A stretch of DNA of 64,000 bases from Bradyrhizobium aeschynomenes (lineage in GTDB: Bacteria; Pseudomonadota; Alphaproteobacteria; Rhizobiales; Xanthobacteraceae). The notes under the pieces were generated by a model, which was not told where the DNA came from, did no database searches, and saw only the letters and a list, made by a program, of their open reading frames with translations. Each line of letters opens with the position of its first letter. The stretch's first letter is position 1. This document shows positions 8,039 to 16,850 of this stretch, in pieces. The stretch lies in the NCBI RefSeq assembly GCF_013178945.1, contig NZ_JABFDM010000017.1:45812-109811 (forward strand), written 5' to 3'. The translations under genes were made by a program, and so were the position numbers.

Positions 8039-9448
8039 ATGGACTTGCGTTTGTACGACACCGCGTCGCGGGAGAAGCGCCCCTTCGTGCCGCTCGATCC
8101 GAACAATGTCCGCATGTATGTCTGCGGACCGACGGTCTACGACTTCGCCCATATCGGCAATGCGCGGCCCGTGATCGTCTTCGACGTGCTGTTTCGTCTG
8201 CTGCGGCATCTCTATGGCAAGGATCACGTCACCTATGTCCGCAACATCACGGACGTCGACGACAAGATCAATGCGCGGGCCGCCCGTGACTATCCGGGGC
8301 TGCCGCTGAACGAGGCGATTCGGAAGGTCACCGAGGTCACAGCCAATCAGTTTCGCAGCGACACCGCTGCGCTCGGCAGCCTGCCGCCGACCTTCGAGCC
8401 GCGCGCGACCGATTTCGTATTGCCGCGCGCCGACGGCAAGGCCGACATGGTGACGTTGATCCAGCAGCTCATCGCGCGCGGGCATGCCTATGAGGCTGCG
8501 GGCGAGGTTCTGTTCGATACCCGATCGATGCCGGACTATGGCGCGCTGTCAGGCCGCAAGCTCGACGAACAGCTCGCCGGCGCCCGCGTCGCGGTCGATG
8601 CGCACAAGAAGGATGCAGCCGATTTCGTGCTATGGAAGCAGTCGTCCGATGACGAGCCCGGCTGGGACAGCCCGTGGGGCCGCGGCCGTCCCGGCTGGCA
8701 CATCGAATGCTCGGCGATGAGCGCGGCCTATCTCGGTGACGTCTTCGACATCCATGGCGGCGGTCTCGACCTGATTTTCCCGCATCACGAGAATGAGATC
8801 GCGCAGTCGCGCTGCGCCCATGGCACTTCCGTCATGGCGAACTACTGGCTGCACAACGAGTTCGTCCAGGTCGAGGGTGCGAAGATGTCGAAGAGCCTCG
8901 GCAACTTCGTCACCATCCGCGACCTGCTGGCGGACTGGCCGGGCGAGGTGCTGCGCCTCAACATGCTCAAGATGCACTACCGCTCGCCGGCTGATTGGAC
9001 GGTCAAGGGCCTGGAGGAGAGTGCGAAGACGCTCGACGAATGGTATCGCGTCGCGGCCGATGCGTCCGGCGAGCAGCCTGAGCCCGCGGTCATCGCCGCG
9101 CTGCTGGACGACGTCAATACGCCGCTGATGATCGCGGAGCTGCACGCGTTGCGCGGACGGGCGTCGTCCGGGGATGACGCCGCTCGCGCCGCATTTGCCG
9201 GCTCGTTGCGCTATTTCGGCTTTCTGTCCGAAACAGCGGCGCAATGGGAGGCGCGCAAGCAGCAGGCGCGTGGCGTCGACGCTGGCAAGGTCGATGGCCT
9301 GATCGCCGAGCGCACCGCCGCCCGTGCGCGCAAGGACTTCAAGGAGTCCGACCGCATTCGCGATGAGCTCGCGGCGATGGGCGTCGTGCTCAAGGATGGC
9401 AAGGGCGCCGACGGCAAGCCGGTCACGACCTGGGAGATCGCGCGATGA
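8039..9448 (+). CDS. cysS: Cysteinyl-tRNA synthetase
   Basis: Charges tRNA-Cys with cysteine in the cytoplasm. A class I aminoacyl-tRNA synthetase of 469 aa, the usual length. Both catalytic signatures are present: HIGN at residues 38-41 and KMSKS at 282-286. The zinc-binding Cys29 sits in YVCGPTVYD, and the HGGGLDLIFPHHENE block supplies further zinc and cysteine-selecting ligands. The C-terminal anticodon-binding part (DFKESDRIRDEL) is complete. Its TGA overlaps the ATG of the 37-codon gene that follows, beginning a compact run through to cimA. Confidence 0.97.
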   Translation: MDLRLYDTASREKRPFVPLDPNNVRMYVCGPTVYDFAHIGNARPVIVFDVLFRLLRHLYGKDHVTYVRNITDVDDKINARAARDYPGLPLNEAIRKVTEVTANQFRSDTAALGSLPPTFEPRATDFVLPRADGKADMVTLIQQLIARGHAYEAAGEVLFDTRSMPDYGALSGRKLDEQLAGARVAVDAHKKDAADFVLWKQSSDDEPGWDSPWGRGRPGWHIECSAMSAAYLGDVFDIHGGGLDLIFPHHENEIAQSRCAHGTSVMANYWLHNEFVQVEGAKMSKSLGNFVTIRDLLADWPGEVLRLNMLKMHYRSPADWTVKGLEESAKTLDEWYRVAADASGEQPEPAVIAALLDDVNTPLMIAELHALRGRASSGDDAARAAFAGSLRYFGFLSETAAQWEARKQQARGVDAGKVDGLIAERTAARARKDFKESDRIRDELAAMGVVLKDGKGADGKPVTTWEIAR

Positions 9449-9558
9449 AGAGGCCCGATACGCCGTTCCCGCGGCACTGGCTGTACTACATCCTGCTCAA
9501 GCTCGCGGTGATCGCAGGCGCGGTTGCATTGGTCACGAAGCTTTATGGACTCTGGTGA
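9445..9558 (+). CDS. 37-aa single-span membrane peptide
   Basis: A tiny gene whose ATG overlaps the cysS stop (ATGA at 9445-9448). It encodes 37 residues: a basic start (MKRPDTPFPRHWLYY) followed by one strongly hydrophobic helix (ILLKLAVIAGAVALVTKL) and a short tail ending GLW. The overlap, sensible codon choice and clean membrane topology argue that it is translated. The next gene's likely start (9563) follows its stop by 4 bp, so it fills the gap between cysS and the acetyltransferase exactly. Function unknown. Confidence 0.65.
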   Translation: MKRPDTPFPRHWLYYILLKLAVIAGAVALVTKLYGLW

Positions 9559-9562
9559 GACG

Positions 9563-10063
9563 ATGGGACAGGCTCTTCCGAAGGCGGCGCTCCGGCCGTT
9601 TCTCGCTGCCGATACGCCGCTGCTCGCGGCGATCTTCGTCGCCAGCATCCAGCAGTTGACCTCGGACGATTACAGCGAGGAGCAGCAGGAGGCCTGGGCC
9701 GCCGCTGCCGACGACGAGGCGGGTTTTGGCAAGAAGCTGGCGTCGACGCTGACCTTGATCGCGACCCTGAAAGGCGCGCCGGTCGGTTTCGCGTCGTTGA
9801 AGGGCAACGATCACATCGACATGCTCTACGTGCATCCGAGCGTCGCGGGGCAGGGCGTCGGCGCGCTGCTGTGCGATGCGCTGGAGAAGCTTGCCGGCGC
9901 TCGCGGCACGACGGGGCTGGTGGTGGATGCCAGCGACACTGCGGTGGAGTTTTTCAGGAAGCGCGGCTACGTCGCGCAGCAGCGCAACAGCGTCTCCATC
10001 AACGGCGAGTGGCTCGCCAACACCACGATGAAAAAGGCCCTCGGCGCGGGAGCGCAGTCATGA
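9563..10063 (+). CDS. GNAT-family N-acetyltransferase
   Basis: A 166-aa cytoplasmic acetyl-CoA-dependent acetyltransferase. The acetyl-CoA-binding motif A is seen as IDMLYVHPSVAGQGVGALLCDALE, whose GQGVGA is the pyrophosphate loop, followed by the VDASDTAVEFFRKRGYV segment typical of GNAT C-termini. The frame opens further upstream at 9524, but that lies inside the small membrane gene. The ATG at 9563 with GGTGAG just before it fits better. Its stop overlaps the cimA start. Substrate unknown; many such relatives acetylate small amines or protein N-termini. Confidence 0.85.
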   Translation: MGQALPKAALRPFLAADTPLLAAIFVASIQQLTSDDYSEEQQEAWAAAADDEAGFGKKLASTLTLIATLKGAPVGFASLKGNDHIDMLYVHPSVAGQGVGALLCDALEKLAGARGTTGLVVDASDTAVEFFRKRGYVAQQRNSVSINGEWLANTTMKKALGAGAQS

Positions 10064-11658
10064 GCAGAGAGCGACTTTATCTGTTCGATACGACGTTGCG
10101 CGACGGTGCGCAGACCAACGGGGTCGACTTCACGCTGGCCGACAAGCAGGTCATTGCGCGCATGCTCGACGATCTCGGCATCGACTATGTCGAGGGCGGC
10201 TATCCCGGCGCCAATCCGCTCGACAGCGAGTTCTTCGCGACGAAGCCCAAGCTCGGACATGCCCGTTTCACGGCCTTCGGCATGACGCGGCGTGCAGGGC
10301 GGTCGGTGTCCAACGATCCCGGCGTCGCGGCGCTGCTCGACGCCAAGGCGGATGCGATCTGCTTCGTTGCCAAGTCCTCGGCCTATCAGGTTCGCGTCGC
10401 GCTCGAGACGACCAACGAGGAGAATCTCGCCTCGATCCGCGACAGCGTGACAGCGGCCAAGGCGGCCGGGCGCGAGGTGATGCTCGACTGCGAGCATTTC
10501 TTCGACGGCTACAAGGAGAACGCCGAGTTCGCGCTGGCCTGCGCCCGAGCCGCCTATGAGGCCGGCGCGCGCTGGGTCGTGCTGTGCGACACCAATGGTG
10601 GCACCATGCCGCACGAGATCGAAGCCATCGTCGGCGAGGTCGCCAAGCATGTGCCAGGCGATCATCTCGGCATTCACGCCCATAACGACACCGAACAGGC
10701 CGTGGCGAACTCGCTGGCCGCGGTGCGGGCCGGCGTTCGGCAGATCCAGGGCACGTTGAATGGGCTCGGTGAGCGCTGCGGCAATGCCAATCTGTGCTCG
10801 CTGATCCCGACGCTGAAGCTGAAGGCGGAGTTCGCCGACCAGTTCGAGATCGGCGTCTCCGACCAGCAGCTCGGCGGACTGATGAAGGTGTCACGCACGC
10901 TCGACGACATGCTCAACCGCGCGCCGAACCGGCATGCGCCTTACGTCGGCGAGAGCGCATTCGTCACCAAGACCGGCATCCATGCCTCCGCGGTGCTGAA
11001 GGATCCGCACACCTACGAGCATGTGCTGCCTGAGAGCGTCGGTAATCATCGCAAGGTGCTGGTGTCGGACCAGGCCGGCCGTTCCAACGTGATCGCAGCG
11101 CTGGAGCGCGGCGGCATTCCCTTCAGCAAGAGCGATCCGAAGCTGACGCGGCTGGTGGAGGAGCTGAAGGAGCGCGAGGCCTTGGGCTATGCCTATGAGT
11201 CCGCAAACGCCTCCTTCGAGCTGCTGGCGCGGCGTACGCTCGGCTCCGTGCCGGAGTATTTCCGGGTCGAGCAGTTCGACGTCAATGTCGAGCAGCGCTA
11301 CAACGCGCTCGGCGATCGCGTCACGGTGGCGCTTGCGGTGGTCAAGGTCGACGTCGCCGGCGAACGGCTGATCTCCGCGGCCGAAGGCAATGGGCCGGTC
11401 AACGCACTCGATGTCGCGCTGCGCAAGGACCTCGGCAAGTACCAGGGCTTCATCGACGGCCTCAAGCTGATCGACTACCGCGTCCGCATCCTCAATGGCG
11501 GCACCGAGGCGGTGACGCGGGTGCTAATCGAGAGCGCTGACGAGACCGGCGAGCGCTGGACCACGGTTGGCGTGTCGCCCAACATCATCGATGCCTCGTT
11601 CCAGGCGCTGATGGATTCGGTGTTCTACAAGCTGGTGAAATCAGGCGCGCCAGGGTGA
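10060..11658 (+). CDS. cimA: (R)-citramalate synthase
   Basis: A 532-aa member of the isopropylmalate/citramalate synthase family. The TIGR00977-like group condenses pyruvate and acetyl-CoA to citramalate, feeding isoleucine synthesis without threonine deaminase. The TIM-barrel catalytic motif DTTLRDGAQ begins at Asp10, and the metal-binding pair is His206 and His208 (GIHAHNDTEQA). NGLGERCGNANL is the usual family block. The C-terminal third is the LeuA-type allosteric dimerisation domain. I chose the ATG at 10060, which overlaps the acetyltransferase stop. An open frame extends upstream but only within the previous gene. Substrate preference between citramalate and related 2-oxo acids is inferred from overall similarity. 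Confidence 0.9.
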   Translation: MSRERLYLFDTTLRDGAQTNGVDFTLADKQVIARMLDDLGIDYVEGGYPGANPLDSEFFATKPKLGHARFTAFGMTRRAGRSVSNDPGVAALLDAKADAICFVAKSSAYQVRVALETTNEENLASIRDSVTAAKAAGREVMLDCEHFFDGYKENAEFALACARAAYEAGARWVVLCDTNGGTMPHEIEAIVGEVAKHVPGDHLGIHAHNDTEQAVANSLAAVRAGVRQIQGTLNGLGERCGNANLCSLIPTLKLKAEFADQFEIGVSDQQLGGLMKVSRTLDDMLNRAPNRHAPYVGESAFVTKTGIHASAVLKDPHTYEHVLPESVGNHRKVLVSDQAGRSNVIAALERGGIPFSKSDPKLTRLVEELKEREALGYAYESANASFELLARRTLGSVPEYFRVEQFDVNVEQRYNALGDRVTVALAVVKVDVAGERLISAAEGNGPVNALDVALRKDLGKYQGFIDGLKLIDYRVRILNGGTEAVTRVLIESADETGERWTTVGVSPNIIDASFQALMDSVFYKLVKSGAPG

Positions 11659-11670
11659 CAATGAGGAGCC

Positions 11671-11752
11671 GTCGTTGCGAGCGAAGCGAAGCAATCCAGA
11701 GTCCCGCCCACGGTTCTGGATCTGCTTCGTCGCTTCGCTGCTGGAAATGACG
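11671..11752. repeat. Palindromic interspersed repeat, copy 1
   Basis: An imperfect inverted repeat just after cimA. The left arm (11671-11700) contains the block GCGAGCGAAGCGAAGCAATC, and the right arm (about 11715-11752) is its approximate reverse complement. The same sequence recurs at 29220-29301. This is the REP/RIME-like palindrome seen many times in Bradyrhizobium genomes (recall). As RNA it would form a long hairpin that could protect or terminate the cimA transcript. Confidence 0.8.
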
Positions 11753-11777
11753 AATGAAGAGAGCGGGGAGTTAACGC

Positions 11778-12155
11778 ATGATCGACCACGTTTCCGTCGG
11801 CGTCAGCGACCTCGCCCGCAGCGCGCGCTTCTACGAGCTTGCGCTGGCGCCGCTCGGCATGACCCGGCTGATCGAGCGGCCTGCCACCATCGGCTTCGGC
11901 AAAACCTATCCGGAACTCTGGATCAACCTGCGCCCGGCGATGGCGCGCGTGCCGGCCGACACCGGCTCGCATCTCTGCTTGCGCGCCAAGGGCGCTGCCG
12001 AGGTCGATGCATTCCATGCGGCGGCGCTGGAGGCGGGCGGAATTTCGGACGGCGCACCAGGTCTGCGCCCGCATGACCGCGTGCGCTATTATGCGGCCTT
12101 CGTGCTCGATCCGGATGGTAACCGGATCGAGGCGGTGACGTTTCCAAACGAGTAG
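11778..12155 (+). CDS. VOC-family (glyoxalase/dioxygenase-like) protein
   Basis: A 125-aa vicinal-oxygen-chelate protein with paired beta-alpha-beta-beta-beta modules. It opens with the usual MIDHVSVGVSDLARSARFYE, where His4 is the first potential metal ligand, and closes with YYAAFVLDPDGNRIEAV, where the final Glu is another. The family includes glyoxalase I, fosfomycin-resistance enzymes and extradiol dioxygenases; this short type is uncharacterised. It lies directly after the palindromic repeat and converges with the LOG gene, only 4 bp apart. Confidence 0.82.
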   Translation: MIDHVSVGVSDLARSARFYELALAPLGMTRLIERPATIGFGKTYPELWINLRPAMARVPADTGSHLCLRAKGAAEVDAFHAAALEAGGISDGAPGLRPHDRVRYYAAFVLDPDGNRIEAVTFPNE

Positions 12156-12159
12156 GGCG

Positions 12160-12762
12160 TCACAGTCGCTTGGCGATCTCCGGCGCCATCTCGGTTTCTT
12201 CCTTGGCGACGCGGGCGGCGGCCTCGCGCAGCCGCGGCAGGATGTCCTCGGTGCGGTCGGCCTTGAGCAGCTCGATCTGGAAGCCGGGGCGGATGAACTC
12301 GGTTTCCCGCATGTGGGCGAGCAGGGCGAACAGCGGCTCCCAGAAGCCGTCGATATTGGCCATCAGGACAGGCTTGGCGTGGCGTCCGAGCTGCTTCCAG
12401 GTGAGCTGCTCGACCAGCTCCTCGAGGGTGCCGATGCCGCCGGGCAGCGCCACAAACGCATCGGAGTGCTCGAACATCAGCCGTTTGCGCTCATGCATGT
12501 CGGGCGTGACGATGAGATCCTTCAGCGGCATCATGACCTCCTTCTTCACCAGGAAGTCAGGGATGATGCCGGTGACGTCGCCGCCGTGATCGAGTACAGC
12601 CTTGGCGACCGCGCCCATCATGCCGATGGAGCCGCCGCCATAGACGAGCCTGACGCCGTTGTCGGCGAGCGCCTTGCCAAGTGCTTTCGCCGATTCGATG
12701 AAGCTTGGATTGGTGCCCGGGCCGGAGCCGCAATAGACACAGACGGTGCGGATTTCAGTCAT
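12160..12762 (-). CDS. LOG-family phosphoribohydrolase (TIGR00730)
   Basis: A 200-aa Rossmann-like protein of the LOG (lonely guy) family, which cleaves cytokinin or purine nucleoside 5'-monophosphates to the free base and ribose 5-phosphate. The signature PGGIGTLEE is at 107-115, and the partner segment MHERKRLMFEHSD (near 89-101) carries the conserved Arg. YGGGSIGMMG near residue 41 is the nucleotide-binding turn. I start it at ATG 12762 (MTEIRTVCVYCGS); the frame is open to 12981 but the added residues are not family-like. In a plant-associated bacterium cytokinin activation is possible, but most bacterial members are housekeeping nucleotide hydrolases. Confidence 0.9.
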   Translation of the reverse strand: MTEIRTVCVYCGSGPGTNPSFIESAKALGKALADNGVRLVYGGGSIGMMGAVAKAVLDHGGDVTGIIPDFLVKKEVMMPLKDLIVTPDMHERKRLMFEHSDAFVALPGGIGTLEELVEQLTWKQLGRHAKPVLMANIDGFWEPLFALLAHMRETEFIRPGFQIELLKADRTEDILPRLREAAARVAKEETEMAPEIAKRL

Positions 12763-13006
12763 GTGATGGATGTGACACTGCAGCTGAAAGGCGTCAAGAC
12801 GGAGGCGGACGGGGTGAATTCCCGGGATTTCATCGTGTGATGCGGACGGTTTCGGTCCAGTTGTCTGAAAACAAATATGCAAATACTGCGCCGCCGCAAC
12901 GGTTTCCGTGGGTACACGGGTGCATCCCGCGCACGGACACTCTATATGACGCAGGCAACGCCCGGCATCCCAACATGCCAAGACCCTCGCTGTTCCAGAT
13001 CGCTTG

Positions 13007-14950
13007 ATGCCTCCTGATTCCTCCCCCCATCACGGCGCCGCTCAGCCGCCCGCGTCCCTGGAGCAGGGAACGCTGGCTGGCACGCTGCGGCATCTCTGGC
13101 CCTTCATCTGGCCGAGCGATCGCGCCGATCTGAAGATGCGGGTGTTGTGGTCTGTGGTGCTGCTGCTCGCGGCCAAGGTCGCGACATTGGTGCTGCCCTT
13201 CACCTTCAAATGGGCCACCGACGCGCTGACGGGCGCGAACACCGCGCCGATCAAGCCGGACGACTGGGCGTTCTGGCTGGTCGCCTCGCCGATCGTGATG
13301 ACCGCGAGCTACGGCGCGATGCGCGTGCTGATGGCGGTACTGACGCAATGGCGCGACGGTATTTTCGCCCGCGTCGCGATGCATGCGGTGCGAAAGCTCG
13401 CGACCATCACCTTCGTCCACATGCACGAATTGTCGCTGCGCTTTCATCTGGAGCGCAAGACCGGCGGATTGACGCGCGTGCTCGAGCGCGGCCGCAATGC
13501 GATCGAGACCATCGTGCGGATGGTGATCCTGCAGCTGATCCCGACCATCGTCGAGGTCTCGCTGCTGACCGCCGTGCTGCTGTGGCAGTTCGACTGGCGC
13601 TACGTGCTGGTGACGCTGACCATGGTCGCGGCCTATCTCTACTACACCTACATCGCGACTGAGTGGCGCATCGAGATCCGTCGCCGCATGAACGACTCAG
13701 ATACCGACGCCAACACCAAGGCGATCGACTCGCTTCTCAACTATGAGACGGTGAAGTATTTCGGCGCTGAGGCGCGCGAGGCCGAGCGCTACGACCGCTC
13801 GATGGAGCGATATGAGCGCGCCAGCGTGAAGACCTACACCTCGCTGGCGGTGTTGAATGCCGGGCAGGCCGTGATCTTCACGATCGGGCTCACGGTCGCG
13901 ATGCTGATGTGCGCGCAGGGCGTGCGCCAGGGGCGCAACACGGTCGGCGACTTCGTCATGATCAACAGCATGATGATCCAGCTGTACCAGCCGCTGAACT
14001 TCATGGGCATGGTCTATCGCGAGATCAAGCAGGCGATCATCGACATCGAGATGATGTTCGGCGTGCTCACCAGGGATGCGGAGGTCAAGGACGCGCCTGG
14101 GGCGACGCCGCTGGTCGTGACATCGGGCCATGTCCGCTTCGAGGACGTCCGCTTCGCCTACGAGCCGGAGCGGCCAATCCTGCAAGGGCTGAGCTTCGAG
14201 GTGCCGGCCGGCAAGACGGTCGCCATCGTCGGTACCTCCGGCGCCGGCAAGTCGACCATCTCGCGGCTGCTGTTCCGCCTCTATGACGTCTCCGGCGGCC
14301 GCATCCTGATCGACGGGCAGGACATCCGCGACGTCACCCAGGTGTCGCTGCGCGCCCAGATCGGCATGGTGCCGCAGGACACGGTGCTGTTCAACGACAC
14401 CATCCGCTACAACATCCGCTACGGCCGCTGGGACGCCGACGATGCCGCCGTCGAGGCGGCGGCGCGGCTGGCCCAGATCGACGGCCTGATCCGGATGGCG
14501 CCCAAGGGCTATGAGACCCAGGTCGGCGAACGTGGCCTCAAGCTGTCCGGCGGCGAGAAGCAGCGGGTGGCGATCGCCCGGACGATTCTGAAGGGACCGC
14601 CGATTCTGGTGCTCGACGAGGCCACCTCGGCGCTCGACAGCCATACCGAGCACGAGATCCAGGAGGCGCTCGACGGCGTGTCGCGCAACCGCACATCGCT
14701 GGTGATCGCGCACCGGCTCTCGACCATCGTGGCGGCGGACGAGATCATTGTGCTGGACCGCGGCCGGATCGCCGAGCGGGGCACCCATGCCGATCTGCTG
14801 GCGAGAGGCGGGCTGTATGCCGGCATGTGGAACCGGCAGCGCGAGGCCGAGGAGGCGCGCGAGAAGCTGGCGCAGATCGGCGACGACGCTGCTGCGCCGA
14901 ACCGCAATCCGCCCGCGGCGACGGATCCGGTCGCCACAGCGGCCGAATAA
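13007..14950 (+). CDS. Atm1/HMT1-type ABC exporter (fused permease-ATPase)
   Basis: A 647-aa half-transporter with a six-helix membrane domain (about 45-345) followed by an ATP-binding domain (about 375-610). Walker A is GTSGAGKST beginning near residue 409, the ABC signature LSGGE is at 513-517, and Walker B is ILVLDEATSAL. The membrane part contains DTDANTKAIDSLLNYETVKYF, a hallmark of the Atm1/ABCB7/HMT1 group that exports glutathione-linked metals or persulfides. It would act as a homodimer in the inner membrane. The first codon could be TTG 13004, but ATG 13007 is more likely. Faces the LOG gene across a 244-bp spacer in which I see no clear motif. Confidence 0.92.
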   Translation: MPPDSSPHHGAAQPPASLEQGTLAGTLRHLWPFIWPSDRADLKMRVLWSVVLLLAAKVATLVLPFTFKWATDALTGANTAPIKPDDWAFWLVASPIVMTASYGAMRVLMAVLTQWRDGIFARVAMHAVRKLATITFVHMHELSLRFHLERKTGGLTRVLERGRNAIETIVRMVILQLIPTIVEVSLLTAVLLWQFDWRYVLVTLTMVAAYLYYTYIATEWRIEIRRRMNDSDTDANTKAIDSLLNYETVKYFGAEAREAERYDRSMERYERASVKTYTSLAVLNAGQAVIFTIGLTVAMLMCAQGVRQGRNTVGDFVMINSMMIQLYQPLNFMGMVYREIKQAIIDIEMMFGVLTRDAEVKDAPGATPLVVTSGHVRFEDVRFAYEPERPILQGLSFEVPAGKTVAIVGTSGAGKSTISRLLFRLYDVSGGRILIDGQDIRDVTQVSLRAQIGMVPQDTVLFNDTIRYNIRYGRWDADDAAVEAAARLAQIDGLIRMAPKGYETQVGERGLKLSGGEKQRVAIARTILKGPPILVLDEATSALDSHTEHEIQEALDGVSRNRTSLVIAHRLSTIVAADEIIVLDRGRIAERGTHADLLARGGLYAGMWNRQREAEEAREKLAQIGDDAAAPNRNPPAATDPVATAAE

Positions 14951-15069
14951 GCCCGCGAACCGCCTTGATCCACAGTTAAGGAATCATTTTGACCTTCGCC
15001 GCGCATCGACCTAGTCAAGGCGGCGGTCCGCTCTGAGGTCAGAGGGACGACATCTCAACGAAGCAGGCC

Positions 15070-15768
15070 ATGTCGATCAGCAACTCCATCCGCGCACAGA
15101 TTCCGCCGATCCATCCCGAGGGCTATCCGTTCATCGGGGGCTTCGCCCTGGCCAGTCTGGTCCTGTTCTGGATCTTCACGCCGCTCGGCTGGATCGGCAC
15201 CTTGCTCACCGTCTGGTGCGCGCTGTTCTTCCGCGATCCGATCCGGGTGACGCCGCAGCGGGACGGGCTGGTGGTGGCGCCGGCCGACGGGCGCATCTCC
15301 ATGATCACGCGGGCACTGCCGCCGGCCGAGCTCGGCCTCGGCGACCGGCCGCTGTTGCGCGTTTCGATCTTCATGAGCGTGTTCAACGTGCATGTGAACC
15401 GCAGCCCGATTGCCGGCCGGATCGAGAAGATCTCCTACCGTCCCGGCGCCTTCATCAATGCCGAGCTGGACAAGGCCAGCGAGGACAATGAGCGCAACTC
15501 GCTGGCGATCTCGACGCCGCACGGCAAGATCGGCGTGGTCCAGATCGCCGGTCTCGTGGCGCGGCGGATCGTGTCGTTCGTCCGTGAAGGCCAGACCGTC
15601 GGGGCCGGGGAGCGCTTCGGGCTGATCAGGTTCGGCTCGCGCCTCGACGTCTATCTGCCCGACGGCACGGAGGTTCTGGTCTCGGAAGGCCAGACCGCCA
15701 TTGCCGGCGAAACCATCCTGGCCGATTTCGACGTGGCGGTGCCCGGACTGAGCTTCCGGAGCCAGTGA
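15070..15768 (+). CDS. psd: Phosphatidylserine decarboxylase
   Basis: Converts phosphatidylserine to phosphatidylethanolamine, the last step of PE synthesis. The 232-aa length fits the short rhizobial proenzymes (PSD-A type). The N-terminus is a membrane anchor (FIGGFALASLVLFWIF and following residues), followed by the VHVNRSPIAG block near 108-116. The self-cleavage site is RFGS, cutting before Ser190, which would become the pyruvoyl cofactor of the alpha subunit. It sits directly upstream of pssA, which makes its substrate, separated by 87 bp. Confidence 0.95.
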   Translation: MSISNSIRAQIPPIHPEGYPFIGGFALASLVLFWIFTPLGWIGTLLTVWCALFFRDPIRVTPQRDGLVVAPADGRISMITRALPPAELGLGDRPLLRVSIFMSVFNVHVNRSPIAGRIEKISYRPGAFINAELDKASEDNERNSLAISTPHGKIGVVQIAGLVARRIVSFVREGQTVGAGERFGLIRFGSRLDVYLPDGTEVLVSEGQTAIAGETILADFDVAVPGLSFRSQ

Positions 15769-15855
15769 ACCGTCGCCGGGCCGGTGTGACTCATTAACGG
15801 GACCTTGGGTCGCGATCCGGCACAAGGTCGAGACCTGCCACTCTGCGGTGTGATC

Positions 15856-16743
15856 ATGAGCTTCGATCCGAACTCTTCCGAACTGCGCCGTCGCCGCTTC
15901 CGCCCGATCCCGGTGCGGCTGCTGGTGCCGAACATGATCACCCTGCTGGCGATCTGCGCCGGCTTGACCGCGATCCGGCTGTCGACCGAGGGCCGGATGG
16001 AGCTCGCGGTCGGGGCCATCGTCTTCGCCGCCTTCCTGGATGGTATCGACGGCCGCATCGCGCGCATGATCAAGGGGCAGTCGAAGTTCGGTGCCGAGCT
16101 CGATAGCCTGGCCGATTTCGTGAATTTCGGCGTGGCACCGGGCCTGATCCTGTATTTCTGGCAGCTTCACGAACTGCGCGACGGCGGCTGGATCGCCGCC
16201 ATGATGTACGCCATCAGCGGCGGGCTGCGGCTGGCGCGCTTCAATGCCAGCATCGACGACCCCAACAAGCCGCCCTTCGCCGCCAATTTCTTCACCGGCG
16301 TGCCGGCGCCGCTCGGCGCTATCACGGTGCTGCTGCCGGTCTATCTCGCGTTTCTGGACCTGCCGAAGCCGCCCGCGCTGGTGACCGCGTTCTACACGCT
16401 GCTGATCGCCTTCCTGATGGTGTCGCGGCTGCCCGTGTTCTCCGGCAAGACCGCGCGGATGCGCGTCTCGCCTGAGCTCGTGCTGCCGGTGTTCGCCGCC
16501 GTGGTGTTCTTCGTCGCGCTGCTGGTGGTCTATCCCTGGCACATCCTGTCGGCAGGCTCGATCCTCTATATGCTCAGCCTGCCGTTCGGCTGGCGGCTGT
16601 ACCGTCAGCAGGCGGCGCGGCATGCCGCAGCTCTTGGCGACGCCGGCGTGGCAGCGCAATCGCCCTCGACGTCGGCGGCGCCCTTTGTGCCTGCAGGCGC
16701 GCCGGCCGAGCAGGAGCCGCGAGCACCGGATCGTCTGCACTGA
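15856..16743 (+). CDS. pssA: CDP-diacylglycerol-serine O-phosphatidyltransferase
   Basis: Transfers the phosphatidyl group from CDP-diacylglycerol to serine. A 295-aa polytopic enzyme with the complete CDP-alcohol phosphotransferase motif D65-G66-x2-A69-R70-x8-G79-x3-D83-x3-D87 in the second membrane segment. About six to eight spans follow, and the C-terminal tail is Ala/Pro-rich and variable. The start is ATG 15856 (MSFDPNSSELRRRR); the frame opens at a TTG 17 codons earlier, which looks spurious. Its product is the substrate of the Psd enzyme encoded just upstream, so the pair forms a two-gene PE pathway. Confidence 0.94.
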   Translation: MSFDPNSSELRRRRFRPIPVRLLVPNMITLLAICAGLTAIRLSTEGRMELAVGAIVFAAFLDGIDGRIARMIKGQSKFGAELDSLADFVNFGVAPGLILYFWQLHELRDGGWIAAMMYAISGGLRLARFNASIDDPNKPPFAANFFTGVPAPLGAITVLLPVYLAFLDLPKPPALVTAFYTLLIAFLMVSRLPVFSGKTARMRVSPELVLPVFAAVVFFVALLVVYPWHILSAGSILYMLSLPFGWRLYRQQAARHAAALGDAGVAAQSPSTSAAPFVPAGAPAEQEPRAPDRLH

Positions 16744-16850
16744 GCGCAGGGCCGTAGTTCGGCCCGAAGCTTTGCCGCTTAGGACGCGTCAGTTATACCG
16801 GATGCAAGGACGGCGATCACGTCTGTCCGCAGCATCCGGAGAAAACGCCT

